From contig NZ_FOMW01000010.1 in assembly GCF_900112755.1 (NCBI RefSeq), forward strand, positions 62,001 through 126,000: a stretch of 64,000 nucleotides of DNA, in the 5' to 3' direction. This stretch comes from Sulfitobacter brevis. Its GTDB lineage: Bacteria > Pseudomonadota > Alphaproteobacteria > Rhodobacterales > Rhodobacteraceae. Every line of letters starts with the position of its first letter. Within the stretch, counting starts at the first letter, position 1. The notes under the pieces were generated by a model. The model was not told the DNA's origin. It ran no database searches and worked only from the letters and a program-made list of their open reading frames with translations. The translations under genes and the position numbers were made by a program. This document shows, piece by piece, positions 34,928 to 43,869 of the stretch.

Positions 34928-35962
34928 ATGCCAATTACACGAAAATCATTTTTGACCACGGCGGGCGCCGCCACACTGGCCGTATTGATGGGCCTGCCCG
35001 CCGCGGCGCAGGACGTCACGCTGCGGCTGCACCAGTTTCTGCCCGCACAGGCCAACGTACCAAAGCTGGTTTTGGACGTCTGGGCCGATAAGATCGAGGC
35101 CGACAGCGCAGGCCGGATCAAGATCGAGCGCTATCCCGCGATGCAGCTTGGCGGCACCCCGCCCGAGTTGATCGATCAGGCCATCGACGGCGTGGCCGAT
35201 ATCGTCTGGGCCGTAAACGGCTTCACCCCCGGACGTTTCCCGCACACCGAAGTGTTCGAGCTGCCGTTCATGGTGCAAGACGCCCGCGCCGCCAGCCACG
35301 CCTATTGGACGATGTTCGACGAACATATGAAGGACACTGATTTCAAGGACGTGCATATCCTTGGTGCTTGGGTCCATGGCCCCGGCATGTTGCACACCAA
35401 AGCGCCGGTTAACGTACCTTCGGACCTGCAGGGCATGAAAATCCGTGGCGGTTCGCGGATGGTCAACCAGTTGCTTGAGATCGTCGGCGCGACACCCGTG
35501 GGTTTGCCTGTCACCGGCATCCCCGAGGCGCTTTCCAAAGGTGTGATCGACGGCACCACCATCCCTTGGGAGGTCACGACCTCGCTCAAGGTGGCGGAAC
35601 TGGTTGGCAACCACACCGAATTTGACGGTCCCGCGATCTATGACCTGACCTTCGTACTGGCGATGAACAAAGATAAATACGACAGCATGCCCGACGATCT
35701 GAAAAAGATCATCGACGACAACTCCGGTCATGACTTCTCGGTCTTCGCAGGTGGTACGCAGTCCGATGCGGATGGTCCGGCACGCCAGTTGGCAGTGGAT
35801 GCGGGCAACAACATCATCACCGTCAGCGAAGAAGACGCGAAGAAGTGGGAAGAGATTGCCAAGCCGGTCTATGCCAACTGGATCGCGGACATGGAAAGCA
35901 AAGGCATCGACGGTCAGGCCCTGATCGATCAGGCCCGCGCGCTGATGGCCGATTATAAATAA
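34928..35962 (+). CDS. TRAP transporter substrate-binding protein DctP (copy 1)
   Basis: A 344-residue periplasmic binding protein with a signal peptide (MPITRKSFLTTAGAATLAVL, cleavage after AAA at ~27, before QDVTLRLHQFLP). TRAP signatures include LGGTPPELIDQAIDGVADIV, GMKIRGGSRMVNQLL with the ligand-binding Arg, and GVIDGTTIPWEV. Genetic context suggests an aromatic carboxylate such as benzoate as ligand; this is inference. GGGGAGA precedes the ATG at 34928, chosen over an upstream ATG at 34796 because only this start gives a signal peptide at the N-terminus. A close paralogue follows. Confidence 0.93.
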   Translation: MPITRKSFLTTAGAATLAVLMGLPAAAQDVTLRLHQFLPAQANVPKLVLDVWADKIEADSAGRIKIERYPAMQLGGTPPELIDQAIDGVADIVWAVNGFTPGRFPHTEVFELPFMVQDARAASHAYWTMFDEHMKDTDFKDVHILGAWVHGPGMLHTKAPVNVPSDLQGMKIRGGSRMVNQLLEIVGATPVGLPVTGIPEALSKGVIDGTTIPWEVTTSLKVAELVGNHTEFDGPAIYDLTFVLAMNKDKYDSMPDDLKKIIDDNSGHDFSVFAGGTQSDADGPARQLAVDAGNNIITVSEEDAKKWEEIAKPVYANWIADMESKGIDGQALIDQARALMADYK

Positions 35963-35972
35963 GCCGATGCAC

Positions 35973-35992
35973 GCGCCGCGCAAAAGCGGCGC
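35973..35992 (+). terminator. Intercistronic stem-loop between the two dctP copies
   Basis: A perfect 7-bp stem, GCGCCGC (35973-35979) and GCGGCGC (35986-35992), with loop GCAAAA lies 11 bases after dctP copy 1 and is followed by GGCTTTTA. It may stabilise or partly terminate the upstream message. Confidence 0.5.
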
Positions 35993-36019
35993 GGCTTTTA
36001 TAAAGGGGAGGATCATTCA

Positions 36020-37045
36020 ATGGTCACACGGAAAGCATTTCTGAATTTCGCGGCCGCCGCGGCGCTGTCACTGGCCGCCGGTCAGGCATTCGCGCAGGAC
36101 GTCACGCTGCGCATGCACCAATTTCTGCCGCCACAGGCCAATGTGCCCAAGCTGGTACTGGATGTTTGGGCCGATAAGGTCGAGGCCGCCAGCGAAGGCC
36201 GCATCAAGATCGAGCGCTATGCCTCCATGCAGCTGGGCGGCACCCCGCCCGAGTTGATGGACCAAGCGATTGACGGGGTGGCCGATATTGTCTGGACCGT
36301 GGTCGGCTATACGCCTGGCCGCTATCCCAGCACCGAAGTGTTCGAACTGCCGTTCATGGTAACAGACGCGCGTGCGGCATCATCCGCCTATTGGCAGATG
36401 TTCGAGACGCACATGAAGGACACCGAGTTCAAAGATGTGCATATTCTGGGCACATGGGTGCATGGCCCCGGCCTTTTGCACACCAACAAAGAAATTCGCA
36501 CGCCGAGCGACATGCAGGGCATGAAGATCCGCGGCGGCTCGCGCTTGGTGAACCGTCTGCTGGAGATCAACGGCGCGACGCCGGTCGGGATGCCGGTGCC
36601 TGCGATCCCGGAAGGGCTTTCCAAAGGTGTGATCGACGGCACCACGATCCCCTGGGAAGTCACCACGGCGCTGCGCGTCTCCGAGCTGGTCAAGAACCAC
36701 ACCGAGTTTGATCCAGCGCTTTATACGCTGACTTTCGTGCTGGCGATGAACCAAGACAAGTACAACGGCCTGCCGGACGATCTGAAGAAGGTTATGGACG
36801 ATAATTCCGGTCTGGAATTCTCGGTCTTTGCGGGCGGCACGCAGGCCGATGCGGATGGCCCTGCACGTCAGGTCGCTGTCGATGCGGGCAACAATATTGT
36901 GACGCTGACTGCTGACGAGACCCAAGAATGGAAAGATGCTTCCCAGCCGATCTATGACGAGTGGATCAAGGAAATGGACGGCAAGGGCATTGACGGTCAA
37001 GCGCTGATCGACGAGGCCCGCTCCTTGATGGACGCCTACAAGTAG
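36020..37045 (+). CDS. TRAP transporter substrate-binding protein DctP (copy 2)
   Basis: A 341-residue paralogue of the preceding DctP, identical at most positions along the whole length (for example VPKLVLDVWADK, GMKIRGGSR, SKGVIDGTTIPWEV). It has its own signal peptide (FLNFAAAAALSLAAGQAFAQ) and a strong GGGGAGG ribosome-binding site. Differences cluster around the ligand pocket-flanking stretch (LLEINGATPVGMPVPAIPEG versus LLEIVGATPVGLPVTGIPEA) and the C-terminus, so a related but distinct ligand is possible. A strong terminator separates it from the permease genes. Confidence 0.93.
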   Translation: MVTRKAFLNFAAAAALSLAAGQAFAQDVTLRMHQFLPPQANVPKLVLDVWADKVEAASEGRIKIERYASMQLGGTPPELMDQAIDGVADIVWTVVGYTPGRYPSTEVFELPFMVTDARAASSAYWQMFETHMKDTEFKDVHILGTWVHGPGLLHTNKEIRTPSDMQGMKIRGGSRLVNRLLEINGATPVGMPVPAIPEGLSKGVIDGTTIPWEVTTALRVSELVKNHTEFDPALYTLTFVLAMNQDKYNGLPDDLKKVMDDNSGLEFSVFAGGTQADADGPARQVAVDAGNNIVTLTADETQEWKDASQPIYDEWIKEMDGKGIDGQALIDEARSLMDAYK

Positions 37046-37070
37046 TCCCACTCTGACCACATGATTTGAC

Positions 37071-37100
37071 CTGCGGCAGCAACAGCTGCCGCAGTTTTTT
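37071..37100 (+). terminator. Intrinsic terminator inside the TRAP operon
   Basis: A perfect 10-bp stem, CTGCGGCAGC (37071-37080) and GCTGCCGCAG (37085-37094), with loop AACA and six Ts, lies 26 bases after dctP copy 2 and 25 before dctQ. Partial readthrough would give much binding protein and little permease. Confidence 0.88.
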
Positions 37101-37124
37101 GTACCCTAATCCGAGCAAATTCCC

Positions 37125-37706
37125 ATGCACCGTCTTGTCCCGTTCCTCGCCCGTTCTACTGCCTTGCTGGGGGGGCTGGTCCTGTTGGGGCTGATCTTAT
37201 TGACCACAGCATCGATCATCGGGCGTTCGGTAAACAAACTGATGCACGGCGGCTTTTTCCAGGACAGCATGGGCGGGATATCCGAGCTGATTTTGTCCAC
37301 CGGCGTCGGCGAGATCAACGGCAACTACGAGCTTCTCGAGGCGGGCGTTGCCTTTGCGATCTTTTCCTTCCTGCCGATCTGCCAGCTTTATGGAAGCCAT
37401 GCCACGGTTGACGTTTTCACCTCTGCGCTGCCGCAGCGGGCCACGCGCTGGATCGTGTTCTTCTGGGAGGCTGTGCTGGCCGCTGTGATCCTACTGATCG
37501 TCTGGCAGCTTTTTGGCGGGATGGAGCGGTATATCCGCAATGGGCAAACCACGCTGTTCCTGCAATTTCCGGTCTGGTGGGCCTATGCAGCGAGCTTTGC
37601 TGCGGGTGTGGTGGCGGTGATCACCGCCTTCTACTGCGCCGCGATGCGCGCAGCCGAGGCGATGAACAACCGCCAAATCCTTCCTACCGAACACGCGGAG
37701 CATTGA
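37125..37706 (+). CDS. TRAP transporter small permease DctQ
   Basis: A 193-residue membrane protein with four hydrophobic segments, the first at LGGLVLLGLILLTTASIIGR and others at VAFAIFSFLPICQLYG, VFFWEAVLAAVILLIVW and WWAYAASFAAGVVAVITAFY. The ~20-residue insertion with MHGGFFQDSMGGISELIL between TM1 and TM2 is usual for DctQ. It forms the membrane complex with DctM, whose gene starts two bases after this stop codon. Confidence 0.92.
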   Translation: MHRLVPFLARSTALLGGLVLLGLILLTTASIIGRSVNKLMHGGFFQDSMGGISELILSTGVGEINGNYELLEAGVAFAIFSFLPICQLYGSHATVDVFTSALPQRATRWIVFFWEAVLAAVILLIVWQLFGGMERYIRNGQTTLFLQFPVWWAYAASFAAGVVAVITAFYCAAMRAAEAMNNRQILPTEHAEH

Positions 37707-37707
37707 T

Positions 37708-39027
37708 GTGACCAACCTAGAACTCGGCTTCTGGTCGTTTCCGATCCTGCTTGTGATGATTTTTCTGCGCGCGCCCATTGGTCTTGCGATGCTGCTGTGT
37801 GGATTTGGCGGTTGGTACATGGCGATGGGGGGCAACCCGACGCCACTGCTGGCCAAGCTGAAATCCGAGACCTACACAACTTTTTCGAGCTATTCGCTCA
37901 GCATCATTCCAATGTTCCTGCTGATGGGCCAGTTCGCGACGCTGTCGGGCATGTCCAAAGCGCTGTTCAAGGCCGCTGAAAGCTTTCTGGGCCATCGGCG
38001 GGGCGGCGTAGCAATGGCCGCTGTCGGGGCCTGTGCGGGCTTTGGTGCAATCTGCGGCTCGTCGCTGGCCACGGCGGCTACCATGTCAAAAGTGGCACTC
38101 CCCGAGTTGAAACGTTATGGCTATTCCGGCGGGTTCTCGACGGCGACACTGGCGGCGGGCGGCACGCTGGGCATCCTGATCCCGCCCTCGGTGATCTTGG
38201 TAATCTATGCGATCCTGACCGAGCAGAACATCGCCAAACTGTTCCTTGCCGCCTTCATCCCCGGCATCCTCGCCGCCCTTGGCTATATCCTCACCATTTC
38301 GATCTATGTGCGGATGAACCCTGACGCGGCGGGCACCCGTCCTGCGGTGCCAATGGCAGACCGTTTCCGCGCGTTGGCCGATACATGGCCGGTGCTGGTG
38401 ATCTTCTTTATCGTGGTTGGCGGCATCTATCTGGGCTGGTTTACTCCTACCGAAGGCTCGGCCATCGGGGCGGCGGGCACGGGGCTCGTGGCCTTGCTCA
38501 CAGGCAGTCTCAACTGGTCTGTGCTGCGCGACAGCTTGCTCGGCACCGCCCGCACCACCGCAATGATCTTTTTCATCGTCTTTGGCGCTGCTTTCTACAA
38601 CGGCTTTCTAGCGCTCAGCGGCGTGCCGCAGTTCATGGCTGATTGGGTAATCACCCAAGGCTTCGGCCCGATTTTCGTGCTCTCGATCATTCTGGTATTC
38701 TATCTGATCTTCGGCTGCCTGATGGACAGCCTCTCGATGATCCTGCTGACAGTGCCGATCTTTTTCCCTGTCATCTCGGCAATGGACTTTGGCATGTCGC
38801 CTGAACATCTTGCGATCTGGTTCGGTATTCTGGTGCTAATTGTCGTTGAGGTCGGGCTGATTACCCCGCCTGTGGGGATGAACCTGTTCATCATCAACTC
38901 GATGGATAACACCACCCCGATCACCCAGACCTACCGCGCGGTGATGTGGTTTGTCGGCTCCGACATCATCCGCGTGATCATTCTGGTCGCCTTTCCCGGC
39001 ATCACCCTCTTCCTGTTGCCGGGCTGA
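37708..39027 (+). CDS. TRAP transporter large permease DctM
   Basis: A 439-residue sodium-coupled transporter subunit with about 12 hydrophobic segments. DctM landmarks are FLRAPIGLAMLLCGFGG at the N-terminus, GFGAICGSSLATAATMSKVA (about 112-131), GGTLGILIPPSVILVIYAIL and, near the C-terminus, VEVGLITPPVGMNLFIINSM. I use GTG at 37708, two bases after the dctQ stop; there is no better start. With DctQ and the two DctP proteins it presumably imports the aromatic acid used by the downstream box enzymes. Confidence 0.94.
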   Translation: MTNLELGFWSFPILLVMIFLRAPIGLAMLLCGFGGWYMAMGGNPTPLLAKLKSETYTTFSSYSLSIIPMFLLMGQFATLSGMSKALFKAAESFLGHRRGGVAMAAVGACAGFGAICGSSLATAATMSKVALPELKRYGYSGGFSTATLAAGGTLGILIPPSVILVIYAILTEQNIAKLFLAAFIPGILAALGYILTISIYVRMNPDAAGTRPAVPMADRFRALADTWPVLVIFFIVVGGIYLGWFTPTEGSAIGAAGTGLVALLTGSLNWSVLRDSLLGTARTTAMIFFIVFGAAFYNGFLALSGVPQFMADWVITQGFGPIFVLSIILVFYLIFGCLMDSLSMILLTVPIFFPVISAMDFGMSPEHLAIWFGILVLIVVEVGLITPPVGMNLFIINSMDNTTPITQTYRAVMWFVGSDIIRVIILVAFPGITLFLLPG

Positions 39028-39048
39028 CACCGCACTAAGGAGGCCGCC

Positions 39049-40869
39049 ATGACGTCGCATCTGCACCTTAGCCCCCATAATGTCGGGCGCGAAGATCGTG
39101 CAGTTGGGACGATCCTGTTGCACTCGGCCTATGCGCTAGGGCCGGTGGCGCGCTGTAGCGGCGACTGGTTGCACCACTGGGCTGCTACCACGCCAGATCA
39201 GGTTTTGCTCGCGGAACGGAGCGGCGCGGGTTGGCGTACCATTACTTACGCGGGTGCGCTGGCGCAGGTGCAGGCGATTGCCGCCAACCTCATGAGCCGC
39301 GATCTGGGGCCGGAGCGGCCGATCCTGATCATCTCGGGCAATAGCATTGAACACGCATTGTTGACCCAGGCCGCGCATTACATCGGCGTTCCGGTCGTGC
39401 CGGTGGCCGAGCAATACGCGCTGATCCCCGCTGCCCATACGCGGTTGGAGTATGTTGCAAAGCTGGTCACCCCCGGCATGGTTTTCGCACAGGACGCGAC
39501 TCAATACGGCGCAGCACTGGCGCTGCCGTTCTTTGCAGGGGTTGAGGCTGTCTCGGTCGTGCCTGCGACTAGTGGAGCGACCGATTTCGCCAGTCTGTTG
39601 CGACCCGCTGACGCCGATATCGCCAGCGCCTTTGCGGCTGTCGGCCCCGATACGCTGGCCAAGATCCTGCTGACCTCGGGGTCGACCTCAGACCCAAAAG
39701 GCGTGCTGACCACCCAGCGGATGATGACCACCAATCAGGCCCAGCTGGCGCAGTGCCTGCCGTTTCTGAAGACCCGCCCGCCGGTGATTGTCGATTGGTT
39801 GCCGTGGAACCACGTGTTTGGGGGCTCGCACAACTTCAACCTGATGCTGGCCAATGGCGGCAGCGTTTACATCGACAGCGGCAAGCCCGTCGCAGGGCTG
39901 TTTGAGCGCACCGTGGAAAACCTGCGCCTGCAGCCTGCGACGCTCAGCTTCAATGTCCCTGTCGGTTTTGCCCAGCTTGTCGCCGCGCTGGCGCAGGACA
40001 GCACTTTGCGTGAGACCTATTTCGCCAATCTCGATATGATCTTTTATGCGGGTGCCTCGTTGCCGCAGGACACATGGCGCGCGTTGGAGGGTATGGCGCT
40101 GGAGACCTGCGGCCAGCTGCCGCTGATCACGACCTCATGGGGGCTGACCGAAACCGCGCCTGCCGCCCTGATCAGTCACCAGCCTGCCAAGGGTGCGGGG
40201 ATCGTTGGCGTTCCGGTGCCGGGCCTGTCGGTCAAGCTGGTACCCGAAGCGGGCAGTGCGCGTTTCGGAGTGCGAGTAAAAGGCGACAGCATCACGCAGG
40301 GCTATCTGAAAAACCCCGCCAAAACCGAAGCCGCCTTTGACGACGAAGGCTATTTCCTGACCGACGACGCGATGAGCTTTGCGGATCCGGCAGATATGAA
40401 CCTCGGCTTGAAGTTCGAAGGCCGCATCAGTGAGGATTTCAAACTGACGACCGGCACGTGGGTGCGGGCGGCGGCCTTGCGGCTCGACCTTTTAACGGCG
40501 CTCGCACCATTCGCGCAAGACATCGTAATCGCAGGCGAGGGGCGTGCCTCGATTGGCGTGCTGATGGTGCCAAACCGCGCCGCGATTGTCGCGCAGGGGT
40601 GGGAGTTGTCCGAGGATTCGGGCGCGTTGATCTGCGCGCCGTTGTTCGATGCCTTGCGCAGGCGGCTGTCGGATCACGCCGCAGCTGCGACCGGCAGTGC
40701 GACGCGGGTGAGTGCCGCGCTGATTCTGTCCGAACCGCCCTCAATGGGTGAGGGTGAGGCGACGGCCAAGGGCAACCTCAACTTTGCGAGGCTCTTGCAG
40801 CGCTGTGCAGCGCTTGTGGGGAGGCTATTTGACCCAACGGACCCTGCTTGCATCGAAATTGAGCATTAA
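39049..40869 (+). CDS. AMP-dependent aryl-CoA ligase, feruloyl-CoA synthase-like
   Basis: A 606-residue adenylate-forming enzyme of the feruloyl-CoA synthase group. The P-loop is [17 protein letters not shown] (about 205-221), the [18 protein letters not shown] stretch is typical of this group, A5 is [14 protein letters not shown] (about 363), and the C-terminal domain has [17 protein letters not shown], where the motif around DFKLTTG replaces the usual hinge. It would convert an aromatic acid to its CoA thioester at the expense of ATP. AAGGAGG precedes the ATG 21 bases after dctM. Whether it acts on cinnamates or hydroxybenzoates is not visible. Confidence 0.85.
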   Translation: MTSHLHLSPHNVGREDRAVGTILLHSAYALGPVARCSGDWLHHWAATTPDQVLLAERSGAGWRTITYAGALAQVQAIAANLMSRDLGPERPILIISGNSIEHALLTQAAHYIGVPVVPVAEQYALIPAAHTRLEYVAKLVTPGMVFAQDATQYGAALALPFFAGVEAVSVVPATSGATDFASLLRPADADIASAFAAVGPDTLAKILLTSGSTSDPKGVLTTQRMMTTNQAQLAQCLPFLKTRPPVIVDWLPWNHVFGGSHNFNLMLANGGSVYIDSGKPVAGLFERTVENLRLQPATLSFNVPVGFAQLVAALAQDSTLRETYFANLDMIFYAGASLPQDTWRALEGMALETCGQLPLITTSWGLTETAPAALISHQPAKGAGIVGVPVPGLSVKLVPEAGSARFGVRVKGDSITQGYLKNPAKTEAAFDDEGYFLTDDAMSFADPADMNLGLKFEGRISEDFKLTTGTWVRAAALRLDLLTALAPFAQDIVIAGEGRASIGVLMVPNRAAIVAQGWELSEDSGALICAPLFDALRRRLSDHAAAATGSATRVSAALILSEPPSMGEGEATAKGNLNFARLLQRCAALVGRLFDPTDPACIEIEH

Positions 40870-40902
40870 AGTGCACTGATCTCGGCGTCCGGTTGCGGAT
40901 TG

Positions 40903-40916
40903 TGCTGAAAGGTGCA
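40903..40916. promoter_or_regulatory. Possible BoxR operator upstream of the benzoate-CoA ligase gene
   Basis: A TGCT-N6-TGCA element, one base off the TGCA-N6-TGCA pattern, lies inside the wider dyad TTGTGC-N8-GCACAA. It starts 42 bases upstream of the ligase ATG. The neighbouring GTGCAC at 40871-40876 adds a further half-site. Confidence 0.45.
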
Positions 40917-40944
40917 CAATAACGGCACTCTGGAGGGGGGAACA

Positions 40945-42483
40945 ATGCTGTCAGTACATGCTAATGCCGTGACTTGGTTCGTGGACCGTCACTTGGACGA
41001 GGGCCGTGGCGACAAGATCGCCTTTACCGAGGCGGAGACGGGTCGCAAGCTCAGCTATGTCGATATGGCAGAAGGTGCAGCGTTGATGGCGGGTGCTTTG
41101 GCCCAAGCGGGTGTGCGCCCCGAAGAGCGCGCCGCCCTGCTGGTCCTCGACCAGATCGAATTTCCGCAGATCTTTTGGGGCGCATTGAAGGCCGGGGTGA
41201 TTCCTGTGCCGCTGAACACCTTGCTGGCGACCGAAGTCTATGATGCCATTCTGCGCGACAGCCGCGCGGCGGTCTTGTTCGTTTCGGCTCCGCTGTGGGA
41301 TGTGGTGGCGCCCGCGCTTGAGGATAACCCCTATCTGCGCCACGTGGTGGTGATTGGCGACGCGCCCGAAGGCGCAGTGCGGCTTGATGAATTTCTCAAA
41401 GACGCGGTGCCGCAGCCGACCCTTCCGGTCAGCAGCGACGAGGTGGCGTTCTGGCTGTATTCCTCTGGGTCCACCGGCCAGCCCAAGGGCGTGGCGCATG
41501 TGCATTCCGCATTGCGTGCCACGGCAGATACCTATGGCGCGCAGGTGCTGGGCATAACCGAGGACGATGTCGTGCTGTCAGCGGCCAAGTTCTTCTTTGC
41601 CTACGGTCTTGGCAATGCGCTGACCTTTCCGCTTTCGGTCGGGGCGACCACAATCCTGTTTGGCGGGCGGCCCACACCGCAAAGCATGATTGACACGCTG
41701 GCCGCACATCAGCCGACCGTATTTTGCGGGGTGCCGACGCTCTATGCCGCGATGGTGGCGCAGATGGACAAAACCGGCGCGCCCAAAGCCCCGCTGCGGC
41801 GCTGTATCTCCGCCGGAGAGGCGCTGCCCGAAGATGTGGGCACCCGCTGGGAAAAGCATATTGGTGTCGGTATTCTTGATGGTGTCGGCTCGACCGAGAT
41901 GCTGCACATCTTTCTCAGCAACACGGCAGACGATATCGTCTATGGCACCTCGGGCCGCGCTGTGCCGGGCTATACGCTGCGGCTGGTTGATGAAAGCGGC
42001 GAGGAGGTCGGCGCGGGCGAGGTCGGCGAATTGCTGGTCAACGGCGCCTCGGCGGCCAGTTGCTATTGGAACCAGCGCGACAAAACCCGCAGCACTTTCG
42101 AGGGGGTCTGGACCCGCACAGGTGACAAATATGAAATGCGCAGCGACGGGCGGTTGGTCTACTGCGGGCGCACCGATGATATGTTCAAGGTCTCTGGTAT
42201 CTGGCTATCGCCCTTCGAGGTTGAGGGCGCTCTGGTCAGCCACCCGCAGGTGTTGGAGGCTGCCGTGGTCGCCGCGCAGGACAAAGACGGGCTCGACAAG
42301 CCCAAGGCCTATGTGGTGCTGCAATCGGGCGAGGGCGACGATGCGCTAAAGGCCGAATTGAAGGCGCATGTGAAAGAAAAAGTCGGCAAGTGGAAATATC
42401 CGCGCTGGATCGAGGTGGTGGAGGAATTGCCGAAAACCGCCACCGGAAAGATCCAGCGCTTCAAATTACGAGAGGATTGTTAA
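40945..42483 (+). CDS. Benzoate-CoA ligase family protein
   Basis: A 512-residue ligase that makes benzoyl-CoA, the entry compound of the box pathway. Motifs: P-loop FWLYSSGSTGQPKGVAHVH (about 168-186), FFAYGLGNALTFPLSVGA typical of benzoate-CoA ligases, GVGSTEMLHIFLSN (A5), GRTDDMFKVSGIWLSPFEVE (hinge) and the catalytic Lys in LPKTATGKIQRFKLRE at the C-terminus. GGAGGGGGG lies just before the ATG at 40945; an upstream ATG at 40912 is unlikely. Its stop codon overlaps the hydrolase ATG by one base. Confidence 0.93.
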   Translation: MLSVHANAVTWFVDRHLDEGRGDKIAFTEAETGRKLSYVDMAEGAALMAGALAQAGVRPEERAALLVLDQIEFPQIFWGALKAGVIPVPLNTLLATEVYDAILRDSRAAVLFVSAPLWDVVAPALEDNPYLRHVVVIGDAPEGAVRLDEFLKDAVPQPTLPVSSDEVAFWLYSSGSTGQPKGVAHVHSALRATADTYGAQVLGITEDDVVLSAAKFFFAYGLGNALTFPLSVGATTILFGGRPTPQSMIDTLAAHQPTVFCGVPTLYAAMVAQMDKTGAPKAPLRRCISAGEALPEDVGTRWEKHIGVGILDGVGSTEMLHIFLSNTADDIVYGTSGRAVPGYTLRLVDESGEEVGAGEVGELLVNGASAASCYWNQRDKTRSTFEGVWTRTGDKYEMRSDGRLVYCGRTDDMFKVSGIWLSPFEVEGALVSHPQVLEAAVVAAQDKDGLDKPKAYVVLQSGEGDDALKAELKAHVKEKVGKWKYPRWIEVVEELPKTATGKIQRFKLREDC

Positions 42484-43298
42484 TGGCCGATTGGGTAAAG
42501 AACGGTCACCTGACCGCAGGTGGTAAATCGTTGGAATATGCGTGTTGGGGGCCAGCTCCGTCGCAGGCGCCGACACTGGTGTTGCTGCACGAGGGCTTAG
42601 GCTCGGTCGCGCAGTGGAAGGACGTGCCTGAGCGGCTGGCCGATATGACTGGCTTTGGTGTCGTCGCTTATTCGCGTGCAGGCTATGGCGCGTCCGACCC
42701 TGTCGATCTGCCCCGCCCGCTGAGCTATCAGACCGATGAGGCGACAGGGACTCTCGGTGAGGTGCTGGATGCTCTTGGCATCGACCACGCGGTGCTGATG
42801 GGCCATTCAGATGGTGCGACCATTGCTGCGATTTATGCTGGATCAGTGTCTGATATGCGGGTGCGCGGGTTGATCCTGATCGCGCCACATTTCTTTACCG
42901 AACCTGCCGGACTGGCGGCCATCGCCGAAGCGGGGCGCAGCTATGCCAGCGGCGACCTAAAAGACCGCTTGGGTAAGTACCACAGCAATGTTGATGTGGC
43001 GTTTAACGGCTGGCACGACGTCTGGACCGATCCCGCCTATAAGGCGTGGAACGTCGCGGATGTGATCGATCACTGGCGCATCCCCGTGCTGGCGATCCAG
43101 GGTACTGACGATCCCTATGGCTCGCTGGCGCAGATCGAGGAGATTGACAGCCGCATCTATGCGCCGCTTGAGACTCTGATTGTTGAGGGTTGCGGCCATG
43201 CCCCGCATCATGAAAAGCCCGAGCAGACCTGCAACGCAATTGTCGAGTTCTGCGCCCGCCTGCACCGCCTTGAGGTCGAAGCTGTCAGTCTTGCCTGA
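42483..43298 (+). CDS. Alpha/beta hydrolase of the box cluster
   Basis: A 271-residue alpha/beta hydrolase. The oxyanion segment LVLLHEGLGSVAQWKD (about 30-45), the nucleophile elbow LMGHSDGATIAAIYAG (GHSDG, Ser about 103) and the final His in VEGCGHAPHHEKPEQ (about 241) are all present; the acid is probably in GTDDPYGSLAQ. Hydrolases of this kind accompany box genes in many proteobacteria, where they may rescue CoA esters or lactones; the substrate is not established. The ATG at 42483 overlaps the ligase stop (TAATG). Confidence 0.9.
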   Translation: MADWVKNGHLTAGGKSLEYACWGPAPSQAPTLVLLHEGLGSVAQWKDVPERLADMTGFGVVAYSRAGYGASDPVDLPRPLSYQTDEATGTLGEVLDALGIDHAVLMGHSDGATIAAIYAGSVSDMRVRGLILIAPHFFTEPAGLAAIAEAGRSYASGDLKDRLGKYHSNVDVAFNGWHDVWTDPAYKAWNVADVIDHWRIPVLAIQGTDDPYGSLAQIEEIDSRIYAPLETLIVEGCGHAPHHEKPEQTCNAIVEFCARLHRLEVEAVSLA

Positions 43299-43329
43299 TC
43301 CCGACCCTGATCTCGGCGGCGGCATCCCG

Positions 43330-43755
43330 ATGCCGCCGCATGCCTATGTGCCCGGTGTGAACGCGCGCCATCCCGAAGGGTGGTTTGATAGCATCAAGGC
43401 CAGCGTCACGCCTGAAATGCCCGTCAGCGCCCTTGCGACAACGCAGGCGTGGCGGGCAGGGTGGCTTTATTTTGATGCAGGCTTTTATTGGGAGTGCCAT
43501 GAAGTGCTGGAGGCGGTCTGGATGCAAACCCCCGATGCCTCGGCCGAGCGCGACATGGTGCAGGCAGTGATCCAGCTTGCCAATGCGCGGCTTAAAATCC
43601 GCATGCAGCGCCCGCGTGCCGCTTGGCGGCTTTGCGCGATGGTGGAGGCGCATCTGGCCCGCTGCCCCCGTGAGGGCGCGATTCTGGGGGTGCCGGTGGC
43701 ACGGGTGAGCGGGCTGTTATACCGAACCGTCAAGCAGCTACAAAATGCGAAATAA
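43330..43755 (+). CDS. DUF309 domain protein
   Basis: A 141-residue all-helical protein of unknown function. The DUF309 signature is clear in FDAGFYWECHEVLEAVWMQT (about 55-74) with its His and Glu, followed by DMVQAVIQLANARLKIRM. It lies 31 bases after the hydrolase on the same strand, inside the box cluster. The start is uncertain: I use ATG at 43330, as MPPHAYVPG is a usual beginning, but a TTG at 43291 or an ATG overlapping the hydrolase gene cannot be excluded. Confidence 0.78.
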   Translation: MPPHAYVPGVNARHPEGWFDSIKASVTPEMPVSALATTQAWRAGWLYFDAGFYWECHEVLEAVWMQTPDASAERDMVQAVIQLANARLKIRMQRPRAAWRLCAMVEAHLARCPREGAILGVPVARVSGLLYRTVKQLQNAK

Positions 43756-43771
43756 TAACTATAGTGCCTAA

Positions 43772-43803
43772 AAAGCCGGAAAAATGGCAGTAATACCGGC
43801 TTT
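43772..43803 (+). terminator. Weak hairpin between the DUF309 gene and boxC
   Basis: The 8-bp stem AAAGCCGG (43772-43779) and CCGGCTTT (43796-43803) has a 16-base AT-rich loop and only a short T stretch. It separates the activation block from the boxCBA block. Confidence 0.45.
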
Positions 43804-43817
43804 ATCGGCGTAATAAA

Positions 43818-43833
43818 GTGTATTATAGTACAC
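43818..43833. promoter_or_regulatory. Dyad upstream of boxC
   Basis: GTGTA (43818-43822) and TACAC (43829-43833) flank a six-base AT-rich centre, so the element has the TGyA-N6-TrCA geometry of the other box sites. It begins 52 bases before the boxC ATG, where a promoter is expected. Recognition by BoxR is a guess based on spacing. Confidence 0.4.
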
Positions 43834-43869
43834 CAAATGCCCGTTGCGTTCATTGGGAGGAGCCATTGC

